A stretch of DNA of 64,000 bases from Vulcanimicrobium winogradskyi (GCA_003134965.1 PLDA01000003.1:124001-188000); one strand, 5' to 3'; counted from the first letter of the stretch, positions 1 to 8,360 are shown. The notes: generated from the letters alone by a model not told the origin. Translations and numbers: made by a program.

Positions 1-386
1 CGTATCATGCGGTGGGTGTCCTCGATGCACCGGACCAGATCAGAAAGACCGTCATGGCCGCGCAGACCGACAGCGGGCGTGAGATCCGCGGGGATTCCAC
101 CCGACCTGGGGTGACCAACCTGCTTGGCATCTATATGGCCGCAACCGGCCGGACACAATCAGAGGCGGAGGCGCACTTCGCAAACGCGCGCGGCTACGGC
201 GACCTCAAGAAAGAGATCGTCGATATACTCGTCGAGACGCTGCGTCCAATACGCGAGCGGTACGATGAGCTGGTGCGCGATCGCGCGGTCGTCCGTGAGG
301 TCCTGCAGCGCGCTGCAGAGCAGTTGAGGCCAACCGCCCGAGCCACGACCGACGCGGTGAAGCGCGCGATGGGCGTCGGGAGCTGA
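1..386 (+). CDS. trpS: Tryptophan--tRNA ligase, C-terminal part (cut by window edge)
   Basis: This is the last ~128 residues of a class I tryptophanyl-tRNA synthetase, which charges tRNA-Trp in the cytoplasm. The readable frame starts at base 3 and runs to the TGA at 384-386. The visible part matches the end of the TrpRS core: the segment DAPDQIRKTVMAAQTDSG corresponds to the stretch just after the KMSKS loop. It is followed by the NLLGIYMAATGRT helix and the family's typical ending (GYGDLKKEIVDILVETL, then PIRERYDEL). HIGH and KMSKS lie outside the window. The gene converges on the glycosylase gene 4 bases downstream. Confidence 0.88.
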   Translation, partial: YHAVGVLDAPDQIRKTVMAAQTDSGREIRGDSTRPGVTNLLGIYMAATGRTQSEAEAHFANARGYGDLKKEIVDILVETLRPIRERYDELVRDRAVVREVLQRAAEQLRPTARATTDAVKRAMGVGS

Positions 387-390
387 CTGC

Positions 391-1272
391 CTAGAGTTCG
401 TCGAGGGTTCGCGGCCAGTCTGCCCCCAAGAGCCGGGAGAGCCCGCGGTCGGCAAGGATCTTTCCGCCGGTCTGGCAGCGCGGGCAATAGTTGGTTTCGT
501 TGTTGGCGTAGCGGATTCGGCGAATCGTTTCTCCGCACGTGGGACACGGTTTGCCGTACCTGCCGTGCGCCGCCATCTCGTCGTGAAACGCGGTGACGTG
601 CTCCGGGAACTTCGCCTTCGCTTCGGTTCGGAACCGGTCGATCCAGAGTTGGAGTGTCGTGCGGGTCGCGGTGAAGAGGCGTTTCCATTCCGGCGGCGTG
701 AGACTTCGCGTGAGCCGGATCGGGGACAGTCGCGCCGCGTGGAGGATTTCGTCGGAATAGGCGTTGCCGATCCCGCTGATGATGCGTGGATCGGTCAACG
801 CGCGCTTGAGGGTGCGGTTCTCGTCCGTGAGCGCGGCGCGAAACGCGTCAAGGTCGATGGAAAACACGTCGACCCCGCCGGGATCGATGGCCCGCAGCGC
901 GTCTTCCCCATGCAATACGTGCAACGATGCGCGACGCTTCGTGCCTGCTTCGGTGAGCACGAGGGATCCGTTCGGGAAGTCGAGCGCTGCGATTGCGTTC
1001 CGTCCGGCGAGCTTCGCGCCGGCGGCTCGCCAATGGAGCCGCCCGGCGATCATCAGGTGAAACACGAGCCAAAGATCGCCGTCCAGTCCGATCGCGATCC
1101 GCTTCCCGATGTGCCGCAGCTCGCGCACGACGCGGCCTTCGACGGTCGAAAGCGGCGGCTCCGCCGTCCGCAGCAGGAACGGGTTCGCTATCCTGACGCG
1201 CTCCAGCGGCCGGCCGACGATGCGGTCCTCCAGCGCGCTGATATACGCGGCGATATCCGGGAGCTCGGGCAC
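391..1272 (-). CDS. Fpg/Nei-family DNA glycosylase (formamidopyrimidine/endonuclease VIII type)
   Basis: A 293-residue base-excision repair glycosylase/AP lyase that removes oxidised bases. The N-terminus is MPELPDI, so the Pro2 nucleophile and Glu3 are exposed after Met removal. A helix-two-turns-helix segment with DPRIISGIGNAYSDEIL is near residues 160-180. The C-terminus has an intact zinc finger (CPTC ... CPRCQTGG, about residues 243-270). The length is normal for the family. I cannot separate Fpg from Nei by eye; the DPRIISGIGN-type segment is seen in actinobacterial-style Fpg/Nei proteins. The ATG start fixes the PELP motif at the true N-terminus. Confidence 0.9.
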   Translation of the reverse strand: MPELPDIAAYISALEDRIVGRPLERVRIANPFLLRTAEPPLSTVEGRVVRELRHIGKRIAIGLDGDLWLVFHLMIAGRLHWRAAGAKLAGRNAIAALDFPNGSLVLTEAGTKRRASLHVLHGEDALRAIDPGGVDVFSIDLDAFRAALTDENRTLKRALTDPRIISGIGNAYSDEILHAARLSPIRLTRSLTPPEWKRLFTATRTTLQLWIDRFRTEAKAKFPEHVTAFHDEMAAHGRYGKPCPTCGETIRRIRYANNETNYCPRCQTGGKILADRGLSRLLGADWPRTLDEL

Positions 1273-1333
1273 TCCTGGAGGTTACGCTCCGCTGAGCGTC
1301 GACTCCCAGCTTCGCTATGATAGAATCCTTGCG

Positions 1334-2437
1334 ATGAACATAACGCTCGCCCGTGCCGCGGGTACGATCGGGTTTGGCGTAGCTGCGCTCGGTGCGATGT
1401 GCGCGAGCGGCGCTCCGGCTGCCGCAGCAGGGTCCCGTCCGCTCATCGCCGGCGATCCGGCGCGGCCCAGCGCGATCGAGATCACGGGCGCAACGTCGTA
1501 TGTGCTCGACAGCAGGGGCAACCTGCAGAACGTCGCCTGCGTCGTGTTCGTCAACCACGGTCCGCGCCTGGCCACGAAGGTCGGCCTGAGTTTGGCGCTG
1601 GTCGATGCGACCGGTACCGTCGTCGACGTCGACGTCATGTACCCGCGCGGCAAGTTCTTGGTCGACACGCGGTCGGCGTTCTCGGTCGGCAGCAACGGAC
1701 AGGATATCGGAAACGGCAATTGCCACGGGTTCGGGGCCGCCGGAGCGGCGGCTCGCTCGACGTTCGTCTATCGCGCGAACAAGAACGCCCCGGTGCAGGA
1801 GGTCGCCGCAATTCTGGTCTCGGCGCGCGAGATCGTCTACGACGACGGCACCGCGTGGCGCACCGACCAGGTTCCGCAAACCGGCGATCACGTCACGCTT
1901 CCCGTTGCGCCGCCGTTCAGTGCCGCAGTCGCGGCCGGTCCGCCGCGCATCACGACGCGCGCCATGACGGGTTCGCCGATCGAGCTCACCGACGCGTTCC
2001 GGTACGAAAGCGCGATGCAGACCGGAGGCGGACCGCCGTCGGGTCCCGGTTTGCTGCAGGTCCTCGCTGCCCTACCGCAGACGCTTCGCTCGCAGCAGAT
2101 CTGCATGGTGTTCGGCAACCGCGACCCGCGCGGTGCGAAGCGTGTTCGCGTCGACCTTGCGATCGTTGATCGCACCGGAAAGATCGGCGGGATCGAGACG
2201 CTGGACAGTAGGGGAAAATTCGCGCCCGGGACGCCGGCCGACGACTCCGGTTCGGCCTGCGAGGGCATCCAGGGGCGCTGGGACGGCGATACGTTCATGT
2301 ACTCGCCCGCAGAGGGGGTGCCGGCGTTCGCCGTTGGCCGGATCGTGGTGAGCCCGGAGATCGTCGACTTCGCCGACGGCACGACCTGGATGTCGCCGAC
2401 CTACCCGGTCGTAGGCGAATCGATCACGGCGCCCTAG
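1334..2437 (+). CDS. Exported two-domain protein of unknown function
   Basis: A 367-residue protein not assigned to a named family. Start ATG 1334 is chosen because it begins a clear signal peptide (MNITLARAAGTIGFGVAALG, then an Ala-rich cleavage region near residue 32). The mature protein has two similar beta-rich halves. Each has an early Cys in a strand (VACVVFVNHG; QICMVFGNRD), a G-K-F segment (RGKFLVDT; RGKFAPGT), a second Cys, and an ending of the type DDGTAWRTD / ADGTTWMSP. The same plan is seen in the protein encoded at 7518-8360, so the two are probably members of one family. It likely acts outside the cytoplasmic membrane; its role is unknown. Confidence 0.7.
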   Translation: MNITLARAAGTIGFGVAALGAMCASGAPAAAAGSRPLIAGDPARPSAIEITGATSYVLDSRGNLQNVACVVFVNHGPRLATKVGLSLALVDATGTVVDVDVMYPRGKFLVDTRSAFSVGSNGQDIGNGNCHGFGAAGAAARSTFVYRANKNAPVQEVAAILVSAREIVYDDGTAWRTDQVPQTGDHVTLPVAPPFSAAVAAGPPRITTRAMTGSPIELTDAFRYESAMQTGGGPPSGPGLLQVLAALPQTLRSQQICMVFGNRDPRGAKRVRVDLAIVDRTGKIGGIETLDSRGKFAPGTPADDSGSACEGIQGRWDGDTFMYSPAEGVPAFAVGRIVVSPEIVDFADGTTWMSPTYPVVGESITAP

Positions 2438-2517
2438 CGGGACGCCGGCGACAGTACGGTCCCTGCGAGCCGCTTCCGGAGGTTACGTCGCCGGTTTACG
2501 CGGGATATGAAAAGGGG

Positions 2518-3231
2518 ATGGGCTTTTGGCAGCGGCTTTCCAGGAAGATGCGCCCCGCTGATAACGTTCGCGTAGTCCGGACGCCGGGCGCTCCACCCCC
2601 GAGCGGCGTACCGGCCTCGGCGCTTCAGGATGTCGTGGTCGCCGTCAGGGGAATCGACCCGAACCAACTACCGTCAGGGATCGACGGGTCCGCAGCCGTT
2701 CGCGACTTTATGATTTGTGTTGGCGTCGCGGCGACGTGCGTTTCGGTTCGGCTTCACGTCGCGAATCGAAAATGTCGAGAGCTCATCCGGCAGGGGCGAC
2801 TGCCCGAAAACGAAGCCTTGCAACGCAGCCTGGGAGCGATCGTCGTGAGCTCGAGTACCGAGGATACGCACGATTCGTGGGGTGGCCATCTGGTTACGAT
2901 CGTTGATAACCATTGGCTCGTCGATGCGACGCTCGACTTCGTCAACGACGTTGAACCGGCGTTTCGCCTGACGGCTATCGTGTCGGACCGTGGGCGAGAC
3001 TTGGTGGACGGAATTCGGGCCTCAATTGAATTCGATACCGACCTGATCGTCTATGAACGAGATGACCAGAATCAGAGATACCTACAAACACCAGCTTGGC
3101 GCGACGAACAGGGGCGCAAGAACCGGTTGTTCTCCGTGCTTGCGTCAATCGACGCAATGCCGTTGTCAGACGGGCACAAGATGCTTCGAGACCGCATCGC
3201 CATTGTAGCCGCGGACGCGGCAACGGATTAA
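2518..3231 (+). CDS. Hypothetical protein, possible papain-fold (transglutaminase-like)
   Basis: A 237-residue protein with no signal peptide. The middle part has cysteines in MICVGVAATCVSV (about residues 65-78) and then GGHLVTIVDNHWLVDAT (about 122-138), where a His, a strand and a WLVDAT segment follow each other. That order of Cys, His and Asp recalls transglutaminase/cysteine-protease folds, but it is only a visual resemblance. Start ATG 2518 has an AAAAGGGG run just upstream that could serve as a ribosome binding site. It converges with the LamG gene. Confidence 0.55.
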   Translation: MGFWQRLSRKMRPADNVRVVRTPGAPPPSGVPASALQDVVVAVRGIDPNQLPSGIDGSAAVRDFMICVGVAATCVSVRLHVANRKCRELIRQGRLPENEALQRSLGAIVVSSSTEDTHDSWGGHLVTIVDNHWLVDATLDFVNDVEPAFRLTAIVSDRGRDLVDGIRASIEFDTDLIVYERDDQNQRYLQTPAWRDEQGRKNRLFSVLASIDAMPLSDGHKMLRDRIAIVAADAATD

Positions 3232-3287
3232 CGAAAGGGTTGCCCGAGAATAACTGCGCACCCTGACGCGTATTTCGGCGTCGGCGG

Positions 3288-4043
3288 TTAGGGGGCGTTC
3301 AAGCGCGATGCGTAGATCTTCTCGATGGTGTCGGCGGTTAGCGCGGTGTTCCAAAGTGCGACGTCGCTGAGGCTTCCGTTGAAGAAGCGTCCATGGAAGA
3401 CCTTGCTCTCGCCGATCGAGAACTCGTTGGTCTTGCCGGGAGTGCCTCCTCCGTGATCGCTCTTGGCGAGCTTCCCATCCCAATAGATCGCGCACACTCC
3501 CGTGCCCTCGCTCAAGGTGGCGACGACGAGATGCCACTCTCCCTCGAACGTCGCCAATGGTGGGCTGTACGCCACGTACGGTGCGGCAGCGGTGTAAAAT
3601 CGCAGGGTATTGTCCGGCTCGAATTGCACGTCGAAATCGTTGCCGTTCTGCGAGATCCCGGCGACGTAGGAGATGCGGCCGGTCAACTTCGGCCGAGCGG
3701 TCAGATGCACCCAAGCCATGATGCTCCCCGCGCCACGTATCCCGCCCATTTGCGACGTGTCGAAGTACCCGGAGGTGCCGTCGAAGAGGGTACACTGGTT
3801 GCCGGGGACGCTGATCGGCGCGCACAATGAGGCGTTGGCGACCGAGCTGACGCCGCCGACGGCCGTGTACGTCGAGGAACCGACCTCGCTCGACCCGCTC
3901 ATCCCGGTGAGGCGATAATAGGCGACCGGGTGTGTCGCCTTCACGGTCGCGACGAACCCGAGACCCGCGGCCGACGGCGATCCGGGAGAGAGGGCGAGGA
4001 CGCCGGCTGCGAAGCCGGCAATGCCGAGCGCCGCTCGGTGCAT
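3288..4043 (-). CDS. Secreted LamG/concanavalin-like domain protein
   Basis: A 251-residue exported protein. Start ATG 4043 gives a signal peptide (MHRAALGIAGFAAGVLALS, cleavage near SPSAAG at residues 22-27). The remainder reads as one LamG-like jelly-roll domain: ATHPVAYYRLTG at the start, CTLFDGTSGYFDTSQMGG, then MAWVHL, EWHLVVATL, CAIYWDGKLA, FNGSLSDVALWNTALTADTI. Such domains bind carbohydrate or other surface ligands; the ligand is not predictable here. The upstream region of the gene contains the broken oxidoreductase fragment at 4104-4161. Confidence 0.8.
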   Translation of the reverse strand: MHRAALGIAGFAAGVLALSPGSPSAAGLGFVATVKATHPVAYYRLTGMSGSSEVGSSTYTAVGGVSSVANASLCAPISVPGNQCTLFDGTSGYFDTSQMGGIRGAGSIMAWVHLTARPKLTGRISYVAGISQNGNDFDVQFEPDNTLRFYTAAAPYVAYSPPLATFEGEWHLVVATLSEGTGVCAIYWDGKLAKSDHGGGTPGKTNEFSIGESKVFHGRFFNGSLSDVALWNTALTADTIEKIYASRLNAP

Positions 4044-4103
4044 CTTAGGAACTCCTCGTTCGAGCAGATTGTACCGCACCTTCGGCTCCGAGCGATGCCT
4101 CCC

Positions 4104-4161
4104 TTGGGTGCGAGCATCGGCTTTAACCGCAGTCACCGGCGATATGTCCGAACGAATACTG
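4104..4161 (+). pseudogene. Fragment of a medium-chain dehydrogenase gene, frameshifted
   Basis: Bases 4107-4161 match bases 11068-11121 inside the intact dehydrogenase gene of this window. I count 49 identical of 55 aligned positions, five transitions and one inserted C. The source segment encodes GASIGFDAVAGDMSERIL. Here the inserted base shifts the frame after GASIGF, and TAVTGDMSERIL continues in another frame. Similarity fades on both sides. It is a relic of a related gene rather than a working one. Confidence 0.75.
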
Positions 4162-4234
4162 GAGCGGCCCTCCGGTCCCGACTTTGAGGCCGCCCCGGCG
4201 CAACTGTGGAACGCCAACTACCTGAATCGACGGG

Positions 4235-4546
4235 GTGATCCCGCTCGGCGTCGTCTTCGCCAACGAAGAACTCAGCATGATCATGATGAGCGCCGTCGGC
4301 GGCGGCCCGGTTTCCTGTATCGACTCGGGGAACGGCGGCCTGTGGTCGACGTGGACCGTCGGCAGCGCGCAGGACGAAGGCTATAGCACGATCCGAACGG
4401 GCGGTACCGATCCGCAGACGTACCTCACCGTCTCGGGGTCGTCCGGCCCCTTCCCGCCGGGGACGACGGTGATCGCGGGCCCATGGCAGGGCGGCTCGCA
4501 GATGCAGGCCTGGCTGATGACGCCGTACGCCCACAAAGTCACGTAG
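4235..4546 (+). CDS. Hypothetical protein, possibly the remnant of a longer gene
   Basis: A 103-residue open frame starting at GTG 4235 (an in-frame TGA lies 12 bases before it). The product is Gly/Ser/Thr-rich (GTDPQTYLTVSGSSGPFPPG) with a C-terminal SQMQAWLMTPYAHKVT. It has no signal peptide or known motif. Because it follows the oxidoreductase fragment, it could be the tail of a truncated gene. The GC-rich third codon positions are compatible with coding. Function unknown. Confidence 0.4.
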   Translation: MIPLGVVFANEELSMIMMSAVGGGPVSCIDSGNGGLWSTWTVGSAQDEGYSTIRTGGTDPQTYLTVSGSSGPFPPGTTVIAGPWQGGSQMQAWLMTPYAHKVT

Positions 4547-4787
4547 TCTGGAGGCTGAAACGCGCGCTGCAACGACGACGGCTTTCGCATCGTCGATAGT
4601 CCCTCTCCGATCCGATACTACGCCACATCCAGGCGGGCGCCACATTTTCCTCGACAGGTGCCGGCTACGACGCGGGCTCACGCTGCTCCGCGCGCAGTAA
4701 AGGGTCGGCCCCCCATGGTCAGGAGGCCGAAACGGTGCTAACGTGTGGTCGTACAGCCGGGTGGCTTCTTATGAACGGAGCGAATTC

Positions 4788-5102
4788 TTGTCATATCCCC
4801 GCGTCATCTCCGTCCTTCTCGCGTGTAGCGCCCTCATGGCGGCGGGCACGGCCCCAGCACTCGCCCGGGCCGACTCCGTGTCGAACCCGAGCGCTACCGC
4901 AGTCGCTCACGTCGGCGTCGCGCCGGACAGTGTCTCGCACCCCGTGTCCGCAGCGGAAACGGCGCGAGCGGCACAACTGCTGGGCACCTTGCCGACGCAA
5001 GTCGCCTGGGTCCCGGTATGCTATTATGTCTACCGATACGTGTACTACTGTAGCGGCGGTCGTTGCGTCTATGTGTATCGCTACGTCTACGTCTGTAACT
5101 GA
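4788..5102 (+). CDS. Small secreted Tyr/Cys-rich peptide
   Basis: An exported protein of about 104 residues. I prefer start TTG 4788, because GGAG lies 7 bases upstream and it begins the signal peptide (SYPRVISVLLACSALMAAG, ending TAPALARA). An in-frame GTG at 4743 would add 15 residues. After a 50-residue Ala/Val-rich linker, the last 28 residues are almost entirely Tyr, Val, Cys and Arg, with three copies of a YVYRYVY-like unit and Cys pairs around SGGRC. No family is recognised. The composition suggests a cross-linked or surface-binding extracellular peptide; this is inference. Confidence 0.6.
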   Translation: MSYPRVISVLLACSALMAAGTAPALARADSVSNPSATAVAHVGVAPDSVSHPVSAAETARAAQLLGTLPTQVAWVPVCYYVYRYVYYCSGGRCVYVYRYVYVCN

Positions 5103-5123
5103 CGGCTAAGGAGAGAAGACGTC

Positions 5124-5651
5124 GTGTACTCAAAGGCAGTAGGCCTCATCCTCGCCCTTTCCCTGATCGGCGCAACCCCCGCGATCGGCGCGCCGGCCCC
5201 CGGATCCGCCGCCGACCGAGCGGCAAGCTTCAAGTTTCTGCTCGGCACATGGCATTGCACGCGCACGGTCGACGTCGCCGGAACGGCCAAGACCGCAACG
5301 ATGTCGGAGACGCAAGTCGTGACCGCGCACGGCCCGCAATGGCTGCATGCGGCGCAGACCACCATGCGCGACGGTCAAACCGGTTCTCAACAAGATCTGT
5401 ACCTCGCGTACAATCCGCAGCACGCCAACTGGGTGCTCATCACCATCGACTCCCGCGGAGCAAGCCAGGTCGAGACGAGCACGTCACCGGCGCTCAACGG
5501 CTCGAAATGGTCCGTGGTGTACCCGAGCACGAGCAACGGTACGAGCGTATTCACGAAGACGGCCGGCAACGCGTACTCGTCGGCCAGCAGCTGGACGTCG
5601 TCGAAGACCGGAAAGGTGCTGACGTCCAAGGAATCCTGCACGCGGCAATAG
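5124..5651 (+). CDS. Exported protein, DUF1579-like
   Basis: A 175-residue protein starting with GTG 5124, with a GGAGAG Shine-Dalgarno 8 bases upstream. It has a signal peptide (LILALSLIGATPAIGA). The mature part begins FKFLLGTWHCTRTVDVAG, which resembles the opening of beta-barrel proteins of the DUF1579/lipocalin-like group. A Cys near the N-terminus and one near the C-terminus (ESCTRQ) could form a disulfide. It follows the Tyr-rich peptide gene after 21 bases, so the two may be co-transcribed. Function unknown. Confidence 0.6.
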   Translation: MYSKAVGLILALSLIGATPAIGAPAPGSAADRAASFKFLLGTWHCTRTVDVAGTAKTATMSETQVVTAHGPQWLHAAQTTMRDGQTGSQQDLYLAYNPQHANWVLITIDSRGASQVETSTSPALNGSKWSVVYPSTSNGTSVFTKTAGNAYSSASSWTSSKTGKVLTSKESCTRQ

Positions 5652-5703
5652 GTTACCGTTCGTCGCTTGCGAACCCGCTGATCGATCCGGCGAGCGTGCT
5701 TCG

Positions 5704-5868
5704 TCAGCCGCTCGCCGGACCGTCCAGTGCGCGTTCACCGCGCACCGCGACCGCGATTGCGCCGAAGATTATGACGGCCCCGAGCGCGGTCGTCGTGCCC
5801 AGCCGCTCGGAGAACAGCCAGGACGCGAGGACCGCGGCGATCACCGGCTCGAGAACTAATTGGGCCGC
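5704..5868 (-). pseudogene. C-terminal remnant of an EamA/DMT transporter
   Basis: Reading the minus strand from about 5868 to the stop at 5704 gives AAQLVLEPVIAAVLASWLFS, then ERLGTTTALGAVIIFGAIAVAV. This is the last two membrane helices of an EamA-family drug/metabolite transporter. The N-terminal ~80% is missing, and the reading ends abruptly about 35 bases before repeat R1. I did not find the missing part elsewhere in the window. It marks a probable junction of the accessory island. Confidence 0.7.
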
Positions 5869-5901
5869 GTGACGAAAAATCGATTACAGCCATTGCGTCT
5901 C

Positions 5902-5940
5902 CTACTGGTAAGGCCGGAATATTCCAACCACCGGAGATAT
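5902..5940 (+). repeat. Island repeat R1
   Basis: First of six direct copies of a ~41-bp element. It keeps ACTGGTAA, seven variable bases, then AATATTCCAACC. The second half (CCGGAGATAT) is degenerate compared with the TATTCC ending of R2-R5. It lies between the EamA remnant and the ModA-like gene. Confidence 0.75.
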
Positions 5941-6041
5941 CGCGCGATTAGACGACCCGCCAAGCTCGAAACGCCGTGCCCCGGCTGACCCCGCCCGCTG
6001 AACAAGGCTAGGTTGTTGATTCGTGCCGGCCTTCAGCCTCG

Positions 6042-6884
6042 ATGGAGGTGGACCGGCTAAGGGCGTCCGAATTCGTCCGGAGGAACATCCGGGCAACGGG
6101 CTCGCGGTCCGCGTTTCTCGCAGCGGCTACCGCGCTCTTCCTCTCACAGACGGCGATCGCCGGCGCCGAAACGGTTCGCGTGATGATCTCGGGTGGATTC
6201 TCCGCGGCGCTGCGCGATCTCGCGCCGGCGTATGGGCAGCAAACCGGAGACACGCTGGAGATCATATCCGGCCCGTCGATGGGCGCGACGGCGCAGGCGA
6301 TCCCGAATCGTCTGGCACGCGGTGAGCAGGCCGACGTCGTCATCATGGTCGGTTACGCGCTCGACGACCTGATCAAGGCCGGGTCGGTCGTCGCGAACAG
6401 CCGCATCGATCTCGCACGTTCGCCGATCGCGATGGCGGTGCGCGCCGGAGCCCCGAAGCCCGACATCAGTACGGTCGACCACTTCAAGCAAGCTCTGCTG
6501 AACGCGCGATCGATCGCGTATTCGGACAGCGCTAGCGGCGTCTACATCCAGAACGAGATGTTCGCGAAGCTCGGCATCGCCGACGCCGTACGGGCGAAGA
6601 GCGCGATGATCCCTGCGACGCCGGTCGGCGAGGTGGTCGCGCGCGGCGACGCGGAGATAGGTTTTCAGCAGCTGAGCGAGCTGCGACCCGTACACGGCAT
6701 CGACATCGTCGGCGTCATCCCGTCCGAAGTGCAGAAGATCACCGTGTTCGCGGGCGGCGTTGTCGCGAACGCGCAGCACGGCCCATCAGCACGCGCGCTG
6801 CTCGCGTTTCTCGCGTCACCGGCCGCCGCGCCGGGCATCGCGAAGACCGGGCTCGAGCCCATTCCGCACCGCTCGACATTGTGA
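6042..6884 (+). CDS. ModA-like periplasmic substrate-binding protein
   Basis: A 280-residue exported protein of the type II periplasmic-binding fold (molybdate/sulfate-type). A long N-terminal extension precedes the hydrophobic signal (SAFLAAATALFLSQTAIAGA). The mature part begins VRVMISGGFSAALRDLAPAY and carries GPSMGATAQAIPNRLARGEQADVVIM, the usual ModA-like layout, then IGFQQLSEL near residue 205 and a C-terminal ALLAFLASPAA. No ABC permease or ATPase gene is next to it, so it is an orphan binding protein. Ligand not predictable. It sits in repeat segment R1-R2. Confidence 0.8.
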   Translation: MEVDRLRASEFVRRNIRATGSRSAFLAAATALFLSQTAIAGAETVRVMISGGFSAALRDLAPAYGQQTGDTLEIISGPSMGATAQAIPNRLARGEQADVVIMVGYALDDLIKAGSVVANSRIDLARSPIAMAVRAGAPKPDISTVDHFKQALLNARSIAYSDSASGVYIQNEMFAKLGIADAVRAKSAMIPATPVGEVVARGDAEIGFQQLSELRPVHGIDIVGVIPSEVQKITVFAGGVVANAQHGPSARALLAFLASPAAAPGIAKTGLEPIPHRSTL

Positions 6885-7028
6885 TCCGCGGTCGGCGTGG
6901 AGCACACCCGTCGGAGGTACTCGCCTGAGCCTGCTTCGCGACGCCGCAAAACTCGCTGCGGTCGTTTACCCCGTTCAGTTCGGGGCCCGCGCCGCGATAG
7001 GTCCGGATTTCGCGCGGCTGCTTCGCCG

Positions 7029-7484
7029 ATGAAGACCCTGGCCACCGACCGGGCGCAAATCACGGCGGCGATTGCAAAATTTGACCCGGCGGTCGCACGG
7101 ATGATCCGCGCGGTGCGGGCCGTCCTACAAGAACGCTTCCCGACTTTCGAACTCGCGTACGACAATTACAATTTCTTCGTGATCGGCTATTGTTCGACAG
7201 AGCGTCCGTCGGATTGCATCGTATCGATCGCCGCCGACGCCAACGGCGTCGGCCTGTCGTTCTACCGCGGTGCCGATATCAGCGATCCGCGCGGCCTCCT
7301 CGCCGGGAGTGGAAAACAGAACCGCTTCCTGCGCCTACCCGGTGGGGCGGAGACGCTCGCTCTGCCCGGTGTCGCCGAACTCCTAAACGTTGCCGAAGCG
7401 CAAGCGCCGACGCCCATGCGGGACCGTGGTGCGCTCGTGACCATCATGCGCTCGGTCTCATTGAAACAGCGCCCGCGGCGATGA
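7029..7484 (+). CDS. DUF1801 domain protein
   Basis: A 151-residue cytoplasmic protein. Start ATG 7029 is preferred over an upstream in-frame start because the DUF1801-like sequence begins there (MKTLATDRAQITAAIAKF). Visible segments are RAVLQERFPTFELAYDNYNFFVIGY and GVGLSFYRGADISDPRGLL, ending in a basic tail. Families of this fold (YdhG-like) are common but have no firm biochemical role. It follows the ModA-like gene by 144 bases on the same strand. Confidence 0.75.
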   Translation: MKTLATDRAQITAAIAKFDPAVARMIRAVRAVLQERFPTFELAYDNYNFFVIGYCSTERPSDCIVSIAADANGVGLSFYRGADISDPRGLLAGSGKQNRFLRLPGGAETLALPGVAELLNVAEAQAPTPMRDRGALVTIMRSVSLKQRPRR

Positions 7485-7517
7485 AAGCGATCGCGTTGAT
7501 AAGGCCTCGGGCATACC

Positions 7518-8360
7518 TCACGGGACGCCAACGGGGAACGGCGGCTCCGTGGGACTCACGCTCGGGTTTTGCCAAACGCTTCCGTCCACGTAATGTGCGC
7601 TGACGGCGACGCAGCTCGTCGGCGAGTCCAGCGACTCGTACTCCTGATAGGCGTTCGCCGGCAGGTCGCGCCGAATCATATCCCCGCTGTTGACGAAGGC
7701 ACCCGTTGAAAACATGCCTTGCTTGACGACGTCGATACCTGCCTCGCCGAACAAGCCGCGGAAGGTGATGCTATCGATCGGTCGCGGCGAGAGATTGCGA
7801 AATCGCACCGTTCCGTGCGACCGGCCCCAATACAGGCTGAACCGGCACGAAATGATGCCGATCGGATTGTGCTCCGGATTGTCAAACGCCGGCGGGACTG
7901 GTGTCGCTGAATCGGGAGGCGAGGGCGGAATGTCGATCGCCGCCGGCGCGATTCCTGTCGCTTTCCAAATCGCACCGTCGGCGCCTTCGGTCTGGATGAC
8001 AGTGCACAAGCCGGGACCCATCATCTGAAATGCATTGCGAGAGACCTTCCACGCCTTCCCTTTGTATATAGGGTGCCGATAGATGCTTACGCCCGGCGAG
8101 AACGTCCCAGTGTCCGCGATATCGATCGTACCCGTCGGAGTTTGCGAGCGCCAGACGATCCTCTTGAGCGTCTGCGCGGACTCATTCATGAAACGCACCT
8201 GCATCAGGGCCGCGATCGACTCGATATTGCCCTCACCAACAGCCCTAACGACACACGACTGAAGCCGTATCCGCGGGGGTGACGTTTCGGCACGAAGCGG
8301 GATCGCGGCGCTGAGAAGAGCCGTCGCGAGTATCAGAAGGCCGGCGATGAGTCGGGCCAT
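7518..8360 (-). CDS. Exported two-domain protein of the same type as the one at 1334
   Basis: About 280 residues. Start ATG 8360 gives a signal peptide (MARLIAGLLILATALLSAA); an in-frame start at 8402 would add 14 residues. Two related halves follow. Each has a Cys in a strand (RLQSCVVRA; IISCRFSLYW), a phrase like FSPG or FSTG, a second Cys, and an ending like GAIWKAT or VDGSVWQNP. The plan matches the exported protein at 1334-2437. It may be an envelope protein family spread in this lineage; function unknown. Its start lies 80 bases before R2. Confidence 0.65.
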   Translation of the reverse strand: MARLIAGLLILATALLSAAIPLRAETSPPRIRLQSCVVRAVGEGNIESIAALMQVRFMNESAQTLKRIVWRSQTPTGTIDIADTGTFSPGVSIYRHPIYKGKAWKVSRNAFQMMGPGLCTVIQTEGADGAIWKATGIAPAAIDIPPSPPDSATPVPPAFDNPEHNPIGIISCRFSLYWGRSHGTVRFRNLSPRPIDSITFRGLFGEAGIDVVKQGMFSTGAFVNSGDMIRRDLPANAYQEYESLDSPTSCVAVSAHYVDGSVWQNPSVSPTEPPFPVGVP

